From NCBI GenBank assembly GCA_016806645.1, contig JACSYO010001600.1:1958501-2022500 (forward strand): a stretch of 64,000 bases of DNA, written 5' to 3'. This DNA comes from Ophiodon elongatus (lineage: Eukaryota > Chordata > Actinopteri > Perciformes > Hexagrammidae). The translations under genes were made by a program, and so were the position numbers. Below the pieces are notes generated by a model that had not been told where the DNA came from, did no database searches, and saw only the letters and a program-made list of their open reading frames with translations. Below are positions 10,717 to 21,977 of the stretch, one piece after another (the first letter of the stretch is position 1; each line of letters begins with the position of its first letter).

Positions 10717-12915
10717 TCACATTTTCTCAAACACAGCATGTAGCCTGCAGACAGAGTAAACAGCTTCTGGACAACATCACTTGGTGTTCTACTTTTTAGT
10801 TGTTTATTTTTTCTCTTGTTTTTTTTTTTCTTCTCCATCCTTTCCTTCTTCTCCGGGTCCCTGCGGCTGGGCATGTGTAGAGACGCCAGAGGAATGCAGA
10901 GGAATCCTTTCTGCAGGGTAGTGTTGGCAAGGAAATACAGGATAGCAGGGGCGAAACACACACTGGGATTGCACAAATTCACACACAGGGCACAACGGAG
11001 CAGAGTGAAGACGAACACTCGGCACCGCTGCATCACAACACACGCAACCTAACCGAGCCAATACCCACAAATCTGTTTCTTCTGTACAGTAGTACTTTGT
11101 GGTACCTTTGTAGTCGTTTGAGGGAGTTGACAGATATTTAAAAGAGAAAAGCGATTAAATCCCTCCTAAGCTAAGCTACACAGATAAGACTGACAGATGA
11201 CAGACCAAACAAGAAGTAAAGAACCAAAAGGTTTTCACTTTTGTCATCCGCCTTCGGCATCACATCAGCATCCATGCACACGCGAGATAGAAACAATAAC
11301 TGTACACGACAACCTGACATGTCCTTTTCATGGGCTAGAAAATACAGCTGTCAAGTGGCAGTGGCGCAGCCAAGCCACTGAACCCGGACAGATTTCTCAA
11401 GCAAAATTGCCTATCAAAAGGCGGTTGAACCCCGAGGCCGTGACATTTTAGATCTCAGCTCCGGAGACATTTAAGATCGCAGTGGGTGACGGGTTACCTT
11501 GGCTTGCTGTCTGGGCTTGGATGAACATGACTTGGCAGGTCCTAGAGCTTCAGGTAATGTCAGACATGCAGATATGTTGTGTTTCTTGTGGAACCAGTTT
11601 GTGAGTTTGGTGCCTCCATGGTGGCTGTGGCTGTGGCTGTGGCGATGTCTCATTGCTTTGACAGTGGCCTCTCTCTGCTTGGATCTTGGGAGAAAGTGAA
11701 AGTGGTTGCCTCCACATGCTCCTTACACTCCCTTGAACTGTTAGAAGATTCCCGTGATCAATAATTGATCAAAGCCATTACAAAGCTCTGCCAAAAGTCG
11801 CAAGTGTGTAGTGAATCGGGATGTCCGTGCGGATGGGAGTGTTTCTGTCTGTGTGGCAGAGAAAGAGAATGGTAGAAACCGAGGGGCATACACATGGAGG
11901 GAGATAAAAACATAAAGAAAAAGGATGGAGTAACAAGGGGAGAAAAAAGGAGACAGAAGAAGTGAGCATATACTTGCTCGTACGGCTTCACAGATAAATC
12001 AATATATATTTATTTATTTGAGCTATTTTAAGGTATTTTCAGTTAAGATGAGAATAGGTGTGCACCGAATCACAAAACTAACGGCTCGGATCATATCAGG
12101 ACTGTTTATGTGACATAAGAATGTATTTTACTGGACAGATTTTTTTCCCCAAGAGGATTTCTTTTGTTCCACAGCAGAATTTACTTTGATTATTGGTGTC
12201 AAGCAAATGCTGATGTAAGATATATCGTATTTTTGGAGTTGCTGTGATTATATGTGCAGGATTGAAACGCTAAAATGTCAGTTAATTACAACCTTCATTA
12301 GGTTCAGGATAATAAAGGCTGCATTCATTAGCATTTGTCTTCCAAAAGTGCCGAATAAGTTCCTAAAAATTGTTACTTTTGTACTCCCTGGTTACATGGA
12401 ATTCAATATATTAGACACAGAGAAATATAACATACAGCAGTCCCAAATGAGAAATATTTTTTTCCCCCACTTATTAAATTCAGGTTGCACCAAGTCAAGA
12501 TTGCGAAAACGATAACGTTCCTCTCCTGTAGATGGTGCTCATGAGCACTTCTGCAGTTCCAGTTGTAAAAGCTGTTTTCTGGCACAGATTGTCCTGGGAC
12601 CGTAGGACCAGAACTACAAATAAATGTGTCAACACCAGAAAAAACATGCGTATGAAAAGCAGGCAAAGTTCCCACATATAATCGTGTATATAATCTGTTG
12701 GGCCATTAATACGCATGGTTGTCTAAGGCCAGCAACGGGTAATATGATATGGTAGTAATCACATATAGCCTGAGGTAAGAAACATTCGAATAAAGCATTG
12801 TTTGTTTGGGTTGTTTCACTAATAGTCCGATTTATTTATGAATGCATGCATGCACGTACGTCTCGAGCTGCTGAAGGAGCAGCTCTCGCTGTTGAATGAT
12901 ATCAGCTGGCACTGG

Positions 12916-13575
12916 TCATGAGTGATTTTGCATGAGCATTGTGTAATTGTAACAATCATTGTTTGATGACGCATTATCATGATCGACCAAGAACAACATC
13001 TCAGTCAGCGCCGCTTGACATTTCTTGGAACGTGCAGGGGAAAAATGAGATTCCAAGAAGCTGAGCGTTGAGACGTCCCGACAACCCTCGAACGTGCTTT
13101 TAGCCGTGCGGCGCGGTGCGCCACGTTTACGATCAAGGAATCTGCTCGTCATGAAATCCGAGCCAAGGTCGTACCTTAGTTGTTGCGAGTGATGATTAGC
13201 TGCCGTTCGATGGTGATTGGCAGAAACCGGTAATGTCCGACCACCATCGACGAACTGATATTATGATGTATTGGCAGTGTACGAATGGAACAAAAGAAAA
13301 CCATTATCCTGAGGACAACAGTGACGAATAACAATTTAAAAATGCCAATATATATTTTAAAAGTTGTTAATGTGCATTGTGCCTCATTCATTCGTCCCGT
13401 CACCATATTATCTTGATACATACCTCCGTGATCACCGTCACGCCTATTCATTAATTTTGACATTTGCTGAAAGCATTTTCTAACCACTGAAGTGAAATTA
13501 CCTCCCAAACTTTTGAAACTTCGTCCCGCAGGTGTTTTCCACAAATCCAAAGACCAGAAAACCTCCGTTTGAATC
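12916..13575 (-). other. CpG-dense island with exon-like minus-strand segments
   Basis: About 12 CpG fall within 80 bp at 13070-13150, far above the flanks. On the minus strand an acceptor with an extreme pyrimidine tract (35 T, then aaacttcacag) at about 13576 opens a segment ending G|GTAATT near 13497. All three frames of that segment are open. A second frame, with an acceptor at 13176 or just above it, reads YDLGSDFMTSRFLDRKRGAP, then RRTAKSTFEGCRDVSTLSFL and continues to a stop at 12916. It is basic and cysteine-containing. Phase allows the two to be joined in more than one way. I recognise no family. A promoter CpG island with an unknown gene, or a young insertion, are both possible. Confidence 0.25.
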
Positions 13576-13582
13576 TCTGTGA

Positions 13583-13587
<5 letters not shown>

Positions 13588-13622
<35 letters not shown>
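13588..13622. repeat. A35 homopolymer
   Basis: Thirty-five uninterrupted A. No AATAAA precedes it at the right distance and no target-site duplication was seen, so a retroposed tail is not established. Confidence 0.95.
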
Positions 13623-13630
<8 letters not shown>

Positions 13631-14235
13631 TAGTGCGTTAGTGAGGGGACTCGGGTTGTTTGATTGAATTCGCATCTGTCTGCGGATGTGTGTTTTGGAC
13701 CCTGACTCAAGCTGAGTACTAATGGCCAATTCAAGCCAATTACAGCAGTAATTGCAGAGCTCTTGGCATTTGGGCTCATGAGGAGAGAAACCTGTTCTGC
13801 TTGGCCCGGCCAGGTACTAAACAGAGAGAGACAGAAATAGACCCATTTGTCAGATATTCATTTATGTTCGAGGGACTGGCTTTGACTCCAAAGTCAGATG
13901 TGAACACTTTCAACTGAAGAACAAAAAGGATCAATTATCATCTTCTAGTCTGCTTTAGTTACATTTTTTTATTTATTTTCTAACTTGCATTGCATGAAAT
14001 GATTACAAACCCCATTAGCTTGACTAAAAACAGAGGCATATTGTTCGGAGGAAGTGACTGCCTCCGGTATATGATGCTTGTGAACTTTTGTTATAAGTAG
14101 GCCGATATCCTTCTGCAAACATTTCTCTCACGGCGCCGTGTTTTCCACAGTGACTCCTCTCACTGTCAGGGCTGTGATGGGTCGAGGAAGCAGCTTCTCT
14201 GTTTTCTGCTCACATACGAGACGACCTGGCCAGAG

Positions 14236-14236
<1 letters not shown>

Positions 14237-14292
<56 letters not shown>
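14237..14292. repeat. (CA)n microsatellite
   Basis: About 55 bp of CA. Confidence 0.97.
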
Positions 14293-14293
<1 letters not shown>

Positions 14294-14972
14294 TGTCTGA
14301 GAGACGAGCTGCTATTTCCACAAACTTTGAGCACCCACACTGAATAATTTGCATGAACAATCTATGCATATTTTTTACTGTATAGCTAGTTCTTCAAACA
14401 CTTGTTAATAGAAGCATATAGGAGTCTATACGAGCAATGACTGCGGAAAAAATACTTGAGTTAAATATGCAGAATAGTGAATACTTAGTATTCAGCACAG
14501 TGAATACTTAATGCTACGTATTCACTACTCAATACTTATAATTAAATGTTAATAGCTGAGCATTAAGATGCTGACACTCTAAATAAATTATTATTATTAA
14601 CATTTGCATTTCTCCGTGTCTTGATGAATAAATCACACACACACACACAAGGGTCCAGAGAGCACTGACCCCCTTTCCGGATATTTCCGAAGGAATATCT
14701 GATGCCTGAAAGTTGAGGGAAAACTTGGGCACCAAATAGAGGCAATATTCGTCGCTCAATGATAATGCTGGCATATGCTATTCCAGTATTTTGGTACTGT
14801 CAACATATAAACCCCCCCCCCAAAAAAACAAAACAATGCATCAGTCCACTTCAATGATTTCCGACTTCCCCTCCTTCTTTGTCTCTCGGCTTCGCGTCCG
14901 TGATCCCCCACTCAAGACCGACACACTTTGGGTCATAAAGTTAGTCTTTAGTTTTTGGCAGACGTGACTGCA

Positions 14973-15000
14973 TTAGCACGCCCGCATCAGGTTTTTTTTT
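14973..15000 (+). repeat. 28-bp duplicated word, copy 2
   Basis: Exact second copy of the 9987-10014 segment, 5 kb away in the same orientation. Probably a relic of one interspersed repeat ending in a T run. Confidence 0.8.
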
Positions 15001-15103
15001 TGCTGCATTGTTGCCGACTATTTTCAACTTTGTATTTAATGCCCGAGTGAGTGTTTACTGCAGCAGAATGGGGCATGTGGGATTAATTTAAATAAACTAC
15101 AGC

Positions 15104-15200
15104 AGAGTTTCCCACAGGATTTTGTGGACCTTGGACCCTCTACGGGGGTCCGGGCACATACTCCCCCCCGCCCCCTGAAGAAAATTGTAACAGTATGGTT
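15104..15200. mobile_element. Possible hAT-like terminus
   Basis: cagcagagtttcccacagg, followed by paired words ggaccttggaccctc and acgggggtccgggc, resembles termini of non-autonomous hAT elements I recall from fish. The second end was not identified. Confidence 0.3.
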
Positions 15201-16202
15201 CACTGATGTGTTTAAAATTTTTTTTTTTTTACAACATTGGCACTCTATTGCACAGAGGAATAAACTATATTAATCTTTGACGACACAGACAAGATTTGTT
15301 AATATGTTTGAGTAAATGTATTGCTTTGCTTGAGATTTAGTGACATTTTGAAAACTGTAGAATATCAGACTTTTCCTCGGGGACTGCTGGATGCTTTCTG
15401 TCTTTTTAAAACAGTGTTGAATTCCTTGAAGCACCGACTCCACTAGATGCTATAAACTTTCTACAGGGATTTTGGCCCACGCTGACTTGATGGCACCACA
15501 CAGTTCCTGCTAATATTTCAAGGGGCACATTAATGTGTCTGGTGGCACGTTATACTGTGCCACCGGATGCATCCATTTGAAAAAGAGTAGACCGCGGTGA
15601 TAAACGGCTGAGCGTGGTCGGCAGCAGTCTGCGAGGACACTGTGGAGTTCAACAGATGCTCAGTTGGTGCTGTGTGATGGCATTTGTTGAACAAGGGGAC
15701 ATTTTTTCTTCTTTTCAACTTCTAGTCACTGGAGATCCCATGGACGTCGTAGCTTTATCTTGTAGTTTTTTTTTTTGAACCTCGTCCATGTGCGAGTATA
15801 GGGCGTTCTGAGACGTCCCCCTGCACATCACTGTTGCACTACGCAAGTTTACATTTGCAGCCTGTCAGCTAGCATGAGCACACCTCGCCACTCTCCACTG
15901 ACCTCTTTCGTCTGCGATGCATTTATTTGGTCCCAAGAATCTCTGCTGTCGTCAGTATGTTTTTGTTTTTCTGTTTTGTTTGTGCTGCTCTCTTCGGTAA
16001 ACTCAAAATACCCCCCCGGGTGACGTCCGTTTTGTCGGAAGCGGGGAAACCGACGCGCCTCCGTTTGATCACGTCATATTCAGAGGGACTTAAATCTCAC
16101 ATCTTGCCCATTCCGACATTTAGTTGAACAGCAACCGAGCCTCTCAACTCTGTCTGCCTGCCTTCTGTCTTATTTACACTTCACTCGGTTGGGGAGGGCA
16201 TG

Positions 16203-16424
16203 CTGTTTGCATAAAAAGGGGAGGCACGAAGTGAGAGCAATGTTTTGTGAAGGAGAGAGAGATGAAGAGAGAAAAGAGACGGAGGCAGGGAGAGCCTGCA
16301 AGCTGACGTGACAACAGAAAAGCCAGACAGTTCCGCTGGACTCAGTTTTATCTGACTGATAATTGAATCCCGCTCTCTGTAAGAGTTGCCGTGTTTATTT
16401 TGAAGCTCAACAAGACAACCAAAG
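16203..16424 (+). promoter_or_regulatory. TATA-like promoter with possible noncoding exon
   Basis: An octamer-like gtttgcat overlaps cataaaaagggg at about 16206-16221. This is followed by a purine-rich 200-bp segment ending AAAG|GTATTC, a plausible donor at 16425. No plus-strand coding exon follows nearby. Confidence 0.25.
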
Positions 16425-16613
16425 GTATTCAGCTGTATACCTCATTATGCATGCATTTTCTTGACAGCAAAGGTTTGCACTTTTATTTTTAGAGCAGCAT
16501 CAGTTAAAAGCCTTTAATCCAACATGTATTTTCAGCCTACACAGATTGAATTTAAATATATTTTCCTTATGAGATTCCAATGTGATGTTCTTGAAGTAGC
16601 CATCCCCCATCTC

Positions 16614-16633
16614 CACACACGCACGCACGCACG

Positions 16634-16713
<80 letters not shown>
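16614..16713. repeat. (CACG)n/(CG)n/(CA)n microsatellite
   Basis: acgcacgc and cgcgcg units pass into about 70 bp of CA. The left end is Z-DNA-prone. Confidence 0.95.
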
Positions 16714-16715
<2 letters not shown>

Positions 16716-17765
16716 TGTCCTTTGTAGCCTTCAGTTAACCATCTGCTGGGATGGGACCACATGGTAGATGATGTGTTAATGAATGCATAGTTACATAATC
16801 CAGACCTGTGGTGGAGTGAAAGACGGAGAGTGAGCGGCAGCCAGATCATCACCTCTCGACAAAGTAGAAGAGAGAGCGGTGAAGAGATTCGTTGTGCCAC
16901 AAGTGCCCCCAAGTGGCCTGAGGTGGCATTTCTTCCTCCTTTCTTCATCTTTTTCAAACATGACATGACAACTGCTGCTTTGCCTTTTCTCTTTCTGGAA
17001 GGCCAAAAAAAAAAAAAAAAAAAAACTCAAGAGACACAGGAGCTGATGCATTGCAGGCAGATTTTGGGATGGTATTGCTTTTTTTCGATGACCACTGTTA
17101 AATGGGCTGCATGCTGACACAGTGAACTACAAAGCGGGGACGACTATTATAAATCAGTTCCCAGCCCTCCCTCTTCCTCCTCCTGCCAGAATGACATACC
17201 TGACCCTTGCCCTGGCTGGCCATCATACCCCTTATGAATCAAAGACACTGGAGCAGAAGAAGGGAGAGACAGGGACTTATGAGCACTTGGCTCTGCCTCC
17301 CCATTTTCTCCTTTCTCTCTCTCTCTCTCTTGCAGTCTGTACATTTTTTCTCTCTCCCTCCTCTCCTGCATTTTTCTGTCTAGCTGGGTTGTATGATAAA
17401 TCCTCAAGCGAGGTTCAAAGCACCCGTGGAGCAGAAGCTGCCCAGCTTACACTCTGTTAAAATCAGTTAATATACTGTACATGGCGGGTCAACACGTCTG
17501 AGGATACATGCATGGCCTCCCCCCGCCTCTGCCAGTACATCATACCACAAACACATTTCTCCTTCTCGATATCTCTTTCAGTCGAATTGAGGTGCTTTAT
17601 TGACAGAACTATTTGTAGAAAGAAATACTGTTGATACAGCATGCAAGAAAAAAGGCAACAAAACAACAGCTTCTACTGATCATTGAAATCATATTATTGT
17701 TTAAAAAATAAATAAAAAGGCTTTAGTTTGGATACTCTGAAGGATATTCTGAAGCCTAATTCCCC

Positions 17766-18265
17766 ACTTTAACAATATTGGATTTAAAATCCACCCAGGC
17801 AGATGAGAAGGTTTACACCGCTGTCATCTATCTTAGCTTAGCATAAAGACTGAGAGAGGAGGGTGTAACGACTAGCCTGGCTTTGACCAAAGGCAACGCC
17901 ACGTCCGCACAGTTTGTACATTGGTGTTAATTGGCGAATAAACACAGAGTGTACAAACTGCCTGTTGGGCAAATTAACACGCACAAAACAATTCCCTTCA
18001 CTTTCTTTCAGTTGTTCTGTGGTTCAAACAAATGAGAAATAAGATGTAAAGTGGTGATCTTTAGTGTGTAGTGCTGTTAGACGTATTCTGTTGGCTTCGG
18101 ACAGAGCCAGGCTAGCCGTGTCCCTCTGTTTCCAGTCTGTATGATAACCTAAGCTCATTGCCCACCGGCTCTAGCTACTCGACATATTCATCGTACAGAC
18201 ATGCCATTTACCTCTCAGTGAGAAAGGGAATAAGCATATTTAACAATATTTCAAACTATTCCTTT
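17766..18265. mobile_element. Fold-back interspersed repeat (common percomorph family)
   Basis: The left arm contains atcttagcttagcataaag and ctagcctggctttgacc. The right arm contains their imperfect reverse complements (agagccaggctag, cagtctgtatgataacctaa). A perfect 11-bp inverted pair, cagtttgtaca/tgtacaaactg, lies between them at 17910-17920 and 17950-17960. The words match a repeat I know as abundant in percomorph fishes. It has no coding capacity. Confidence 0.6.
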
Positions 18266-18269
18266 AAGA

Positions 18270-20740
18270 AGCTTCATAGTCAAAACAATTCCCCCATTGT
18301 TTGACTCTTTCACATATGCTGTATTTCTGCGTATGTTTGTTCCATGGGTCCATTCAAATCATAAGGCACTGGCTGAGGAGCTACTTAAGATAAAAGTCCA
18401 ATCTGTATTTTTATTGAACCTTTATTCAGCCAGGATAATCCCATTGATATTTTGAATCATATTTTCAAGGGGGTCCTTGTCAAGATGGCAGCATAAGTCT
18501 CACACAAGCACTAAATTAAAAACACATAACAGACTCAACAAAACAGATTTTAGTCCCACCTTATGGGACTTAAAAAAAAGTTCACCACAGTGAGAACGAG
18601 CATAATACAATAACAGCCTGTCACAGATATTGATAATACTATAACACAGTTCTAAAGTTACTATCGCCTTGTCTTCCTGCCCATAATAACAATAACCCAT
18701 CTAATAAACAGGGACTAGGACAAGTAGAGAAGCGACGCGGCCCAGACTCTGGTCTGCTTCACTGGACCCGAACACAAGCATTTCATCTGTTGAGCCAGCC
18801 GGCCAAATCAAGTGGTCTTTATTAAAGTCGCTTTGATGGATTCACCCCTGGCCTCCCCCGCTGTGATCTATCGCCTGTCCGGCCCTTGGAGGTCGTAATA
18901 AACTTGTTTAGCAATGGGGTCACTGCATGCAAGCTGAGCATGTGAGTGTGTTTGTGCGTGGGCGCTTTACTGCTTGTACAGTATGGTACAAGGCTCGAGT
19001 CTATTGTCTCAACCTGTGGGTTTTATAGCAATAGCTGCTCGTCCTGGATGCACTTATGATATTTGTAGTTTCATCACAGATTCAGCAGTGTTATCCCTCT
19101 GAGTAGTTTTGCTGTAGAGCAGCTCCTGCATATTCCAAAAAAGAGAAGTAAATTAATAGCAATTGAGCATGCGTAATCCCTTCACAGATTTAGTGAAGTC
19201 ACACACAGAAAAGCTATTTATTTAAGCTATTTATTTGTGGGGGGAATTATCCGTTTTTGTTCCGTGTATATGTCTTTGAGTATCCCTGCCATTGATTTGA
19301 ATAAGCAGGCCATTTGAAAACACAGACCTGGCTTACAGTTCATTAGGCTTAATGTCCCATTTCTGCAGTTGTAATAAATTGGCAGCAGTCAGAAGTGTCT
19401 CTTGGGGGTTGAATCAGGCAAGGAAGATGAGATCTCCAAGTGGTCTGTCTGTCCTTGAGTGAATGAAGCACAACAATTGGCAGATGTTGTCGACTGGGCC
19501 GGCCAACGCATGTGTTATCTTCCAGTTAGCAACGGCTGATGTCTCCGACCTACGCCGGGATATCCAGGTCATCAGTAGTCGAGGTGAAACCCATCCTCCT
19601 TCTAATAGGTACCGCAGGGACCAGTGTTATTGGATGATTCATCAGATCAATGGTCGGCTGTTCCCGTATGACTTCCTGAGTTCAGCATGTGGGGCTTGTT
19701 GGAGTTTATGTAGCTTACATGGTAACAAGCGCCTGTCTGGCACTGTGGATTATAGGCACCGAAGACTTATATGAATTTATTGTTTGAACAAAGTAAACAT
19801 TGAATTTACGGCTTTGTTCCAGGGTGTAATACAAATGTTTCACTTTTGAAAGTAAATCACACCATTGCAAGTGTATGATGTACTTTTATGAACGAAATCT
19901 CTCACAAATAAAGTTTTACGAGAGCTGTGCCCGGAAACAATTGGGGATATTTCATTCTGAAAAGCCCTGTAGAAGATACAGCAAAGGGCAAAGCCTGTTA
20001 TTGTTGCTGTTCTTTATGGTGTTGTTTTATTAACAGTGGTAAACCACTAAAGTCACTGTAGGTTATCTTACCTTATATCGTGTATGAACTGGAACTACAG
20101 TCTTAAACAAGTGTTGACATTTTACAGTCAAAAAATGCTACTGGAATAAAGTTACAATCAAGGTATTGCATAGGATATATATGTGTATATATATATATAT
20201 ATCACATATATGAAAATAAGATCGAAGTAAAAAAAAGCAGTTAGTGTGAAGTTTAGATTTATAGTAGATTATTTTTCAGCAGTTGCCTTTCTCTAAACTA
20301 CAAGGCTATGTCTGAAAATGATTGCAGTTTAGCCACATTTATTTACAGCAAACAGACAAACACACACGTTTTTACAGTTTAATATAAAAAGGTAGGTATT
20401 GCGATAGTGTCTCTAAAGGTTTATCCATTAAGCAGTTGAATTCTATTTGAATTGAGTAACTGGTCATGTTTTTGTCATCTGTAGCAAAAGTCCATACCCT
20501 CTTCCTCTGTCAGCTGAACAATCCTTATTGAAATACAGTCTGGACACCGTTTGTGAATAGATATTGTTGGTTGGAATTCTCACTCAGGAATTCACCTCAA
20601 CCACAGTCATTTGCTGAGAGTCCACACATGTCCCCAGGCAATTGCTAAAGCCCCCACTCCAAGATGTCCAGAAGCTGAAACCACCAACAGTGGGATAACA
20701 ATTTCCTCCCCAAATATACCATTTCCTGGATATTGTTCAT
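18270..20740. other. angpt4 3' flank, no gene seen
   Basis: AT-rich, with a (TA)n at about 20176-20200. It may include the angpt4 3' UTR on the minus strand. No convincing exon was found. Confidence 0.45.
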
Positions 20741-20746
20741 TTTATT
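20741..20746 (-). terminator. Possible first polyadenylation signal of angpt4
   Basis: AATAAA on the minus strand begins 26 nt after the stop codon. That would leave a very short 3' UTR. Further AATAAA copies on the same strand at 20343-20338 and 20031-20026 are equally plausible ends. Confidence 0.3.
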
Positions 20747-20771
20747 CATCAGATAATCTGGCGTCATGTCG

Positions 20772-20932
20772 TCAGAAGTTTGCCGGGCGCACCATCATGG
20801 TTGTCATGGTAGCCATCAGATTTGGACCCTTCCAATAGTACCACTTAATGCCGTTGTAGCGAACCACACTGGATGCGCTGGGGTAATATATGCCATTCAG
20901 GTTGGATGGACCGCAAGCCTCGAACCACCAAC
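20772..20932 (-). CDS. angpt4: angpt4 coding exon 9 (residues 452-504 and stop)
   Basis: This last exon encodes GWWFEACGPSNLNGIYYP, RYNGIKWYYWKGPN and the C-terminal TTMMVRPANF, then TGA at 20774-20772. This end of the fibrinogen-like domain forms the receptor-binding face in known angiopoietins. All expected landmarks, including Cys458, are present. Confidence 0.92.
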
Positions 20933-21883
20933 CTGGAGTGGGAATGTGCCAGAGTTCAAGGAAAAAGTCAGAATGAATTCAATTCCAGCCCATGAAATGT
21001 AACACCCACATGTACAGCTGTAAGTCAGCAGTAACTTTATATTGGCAATGAAGGGAAAATGAAATGCACTCTTGGACATTTACAAGGGGGTGGATATAAA
21101 TGTTTAACAGGATGCGTCACGAGGGGAGACGGACGGAGACAGGGGGAGAAGGTGAGGGAAGCTGCGTACCTCCAGATGCGAGCTGGGCGCACTTGCAGGT
21201 GCAGCGGTCATTGTCTCTGTCCTTGGTGCTGAATTGGGTGCCGGTGTGGGTGAGGCTGCTGGTCCGTCCAGCTGTGCCACTGAAGCCCTCGGCATGAAGG
21301 CTGGAGTTTGGGAGAGGGAGTCAAAGAGCAAAGGATTTCAGCGAAAAAAAAGCTCAGCCACAGGCAGCTTTCATTATTTAACGCCGTGTTGGGCAACTTC
21401 GCTTGTTGGCAGCTCCGCATGGCAGCGAGTGGTTAGAGCCCGAAAACCGTTTCTTTTCTGAAATCATCTAAAGTAGAACAAGACCCAATGATCTCTATTG
21501 CAGCTCCATCTTGTCATTTACAGTCTTAGTTTAGAGCTGGGCTTTGTGCAATATTACACAAAAAAAAAACACAACCGCAGATAATAAAGATAAATGAAAA
21601 GAAATCAATGAATAACCAGTTATAACCACATGTAAACCCCTGTAGGAGATCATAGCCTGTTGAGTATGTGTACAATAGGTTTTAATACATGGTACCATCT
21701 CTCCCCAGGGTTTCATTGTTGCCAAGCATCAAGACGAAAACTAACTTAAAGATCTTCTCATTATTTTCCTCCATGCTGTGCTTTTTTTAAACAACCCAAA
21801 CAGTCTGAACGACATCTCTGCACAAGTTTAAATGATTCGCTCAATTATTTCCATACAGCGTCCCCAGCAATGGTGTGTGTGTA

Positions 21884-21921
<38 letters not shown>

Positions 21922-21924
21922 TGT

Positions 21925-21977
<53 letters not shown>

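Noticed and set aside
10368..10799. Long reading frames of alternating Thr-His or Cys-Val
   Set aside because: They are translations of the (CA)n microsatellite. The same applies at 9.4, 14.2, 16.6, 21.9, 44.4, 47.6, 54.4 and 57.8 kb.
13588..13622. Poly-A tail of a retroposed gene copy
   Set aside because: No upstream AATAAA at the expected distance and no flanking target duplication. On the other strand it fits better as a polypyrimidine tract.
19463..19774. 103-codon plus-strand frame, with an exon-like part at 19526-19567
   Set aside because: The acceptor and donor are weak and the frame resembles no family. Likely chance.
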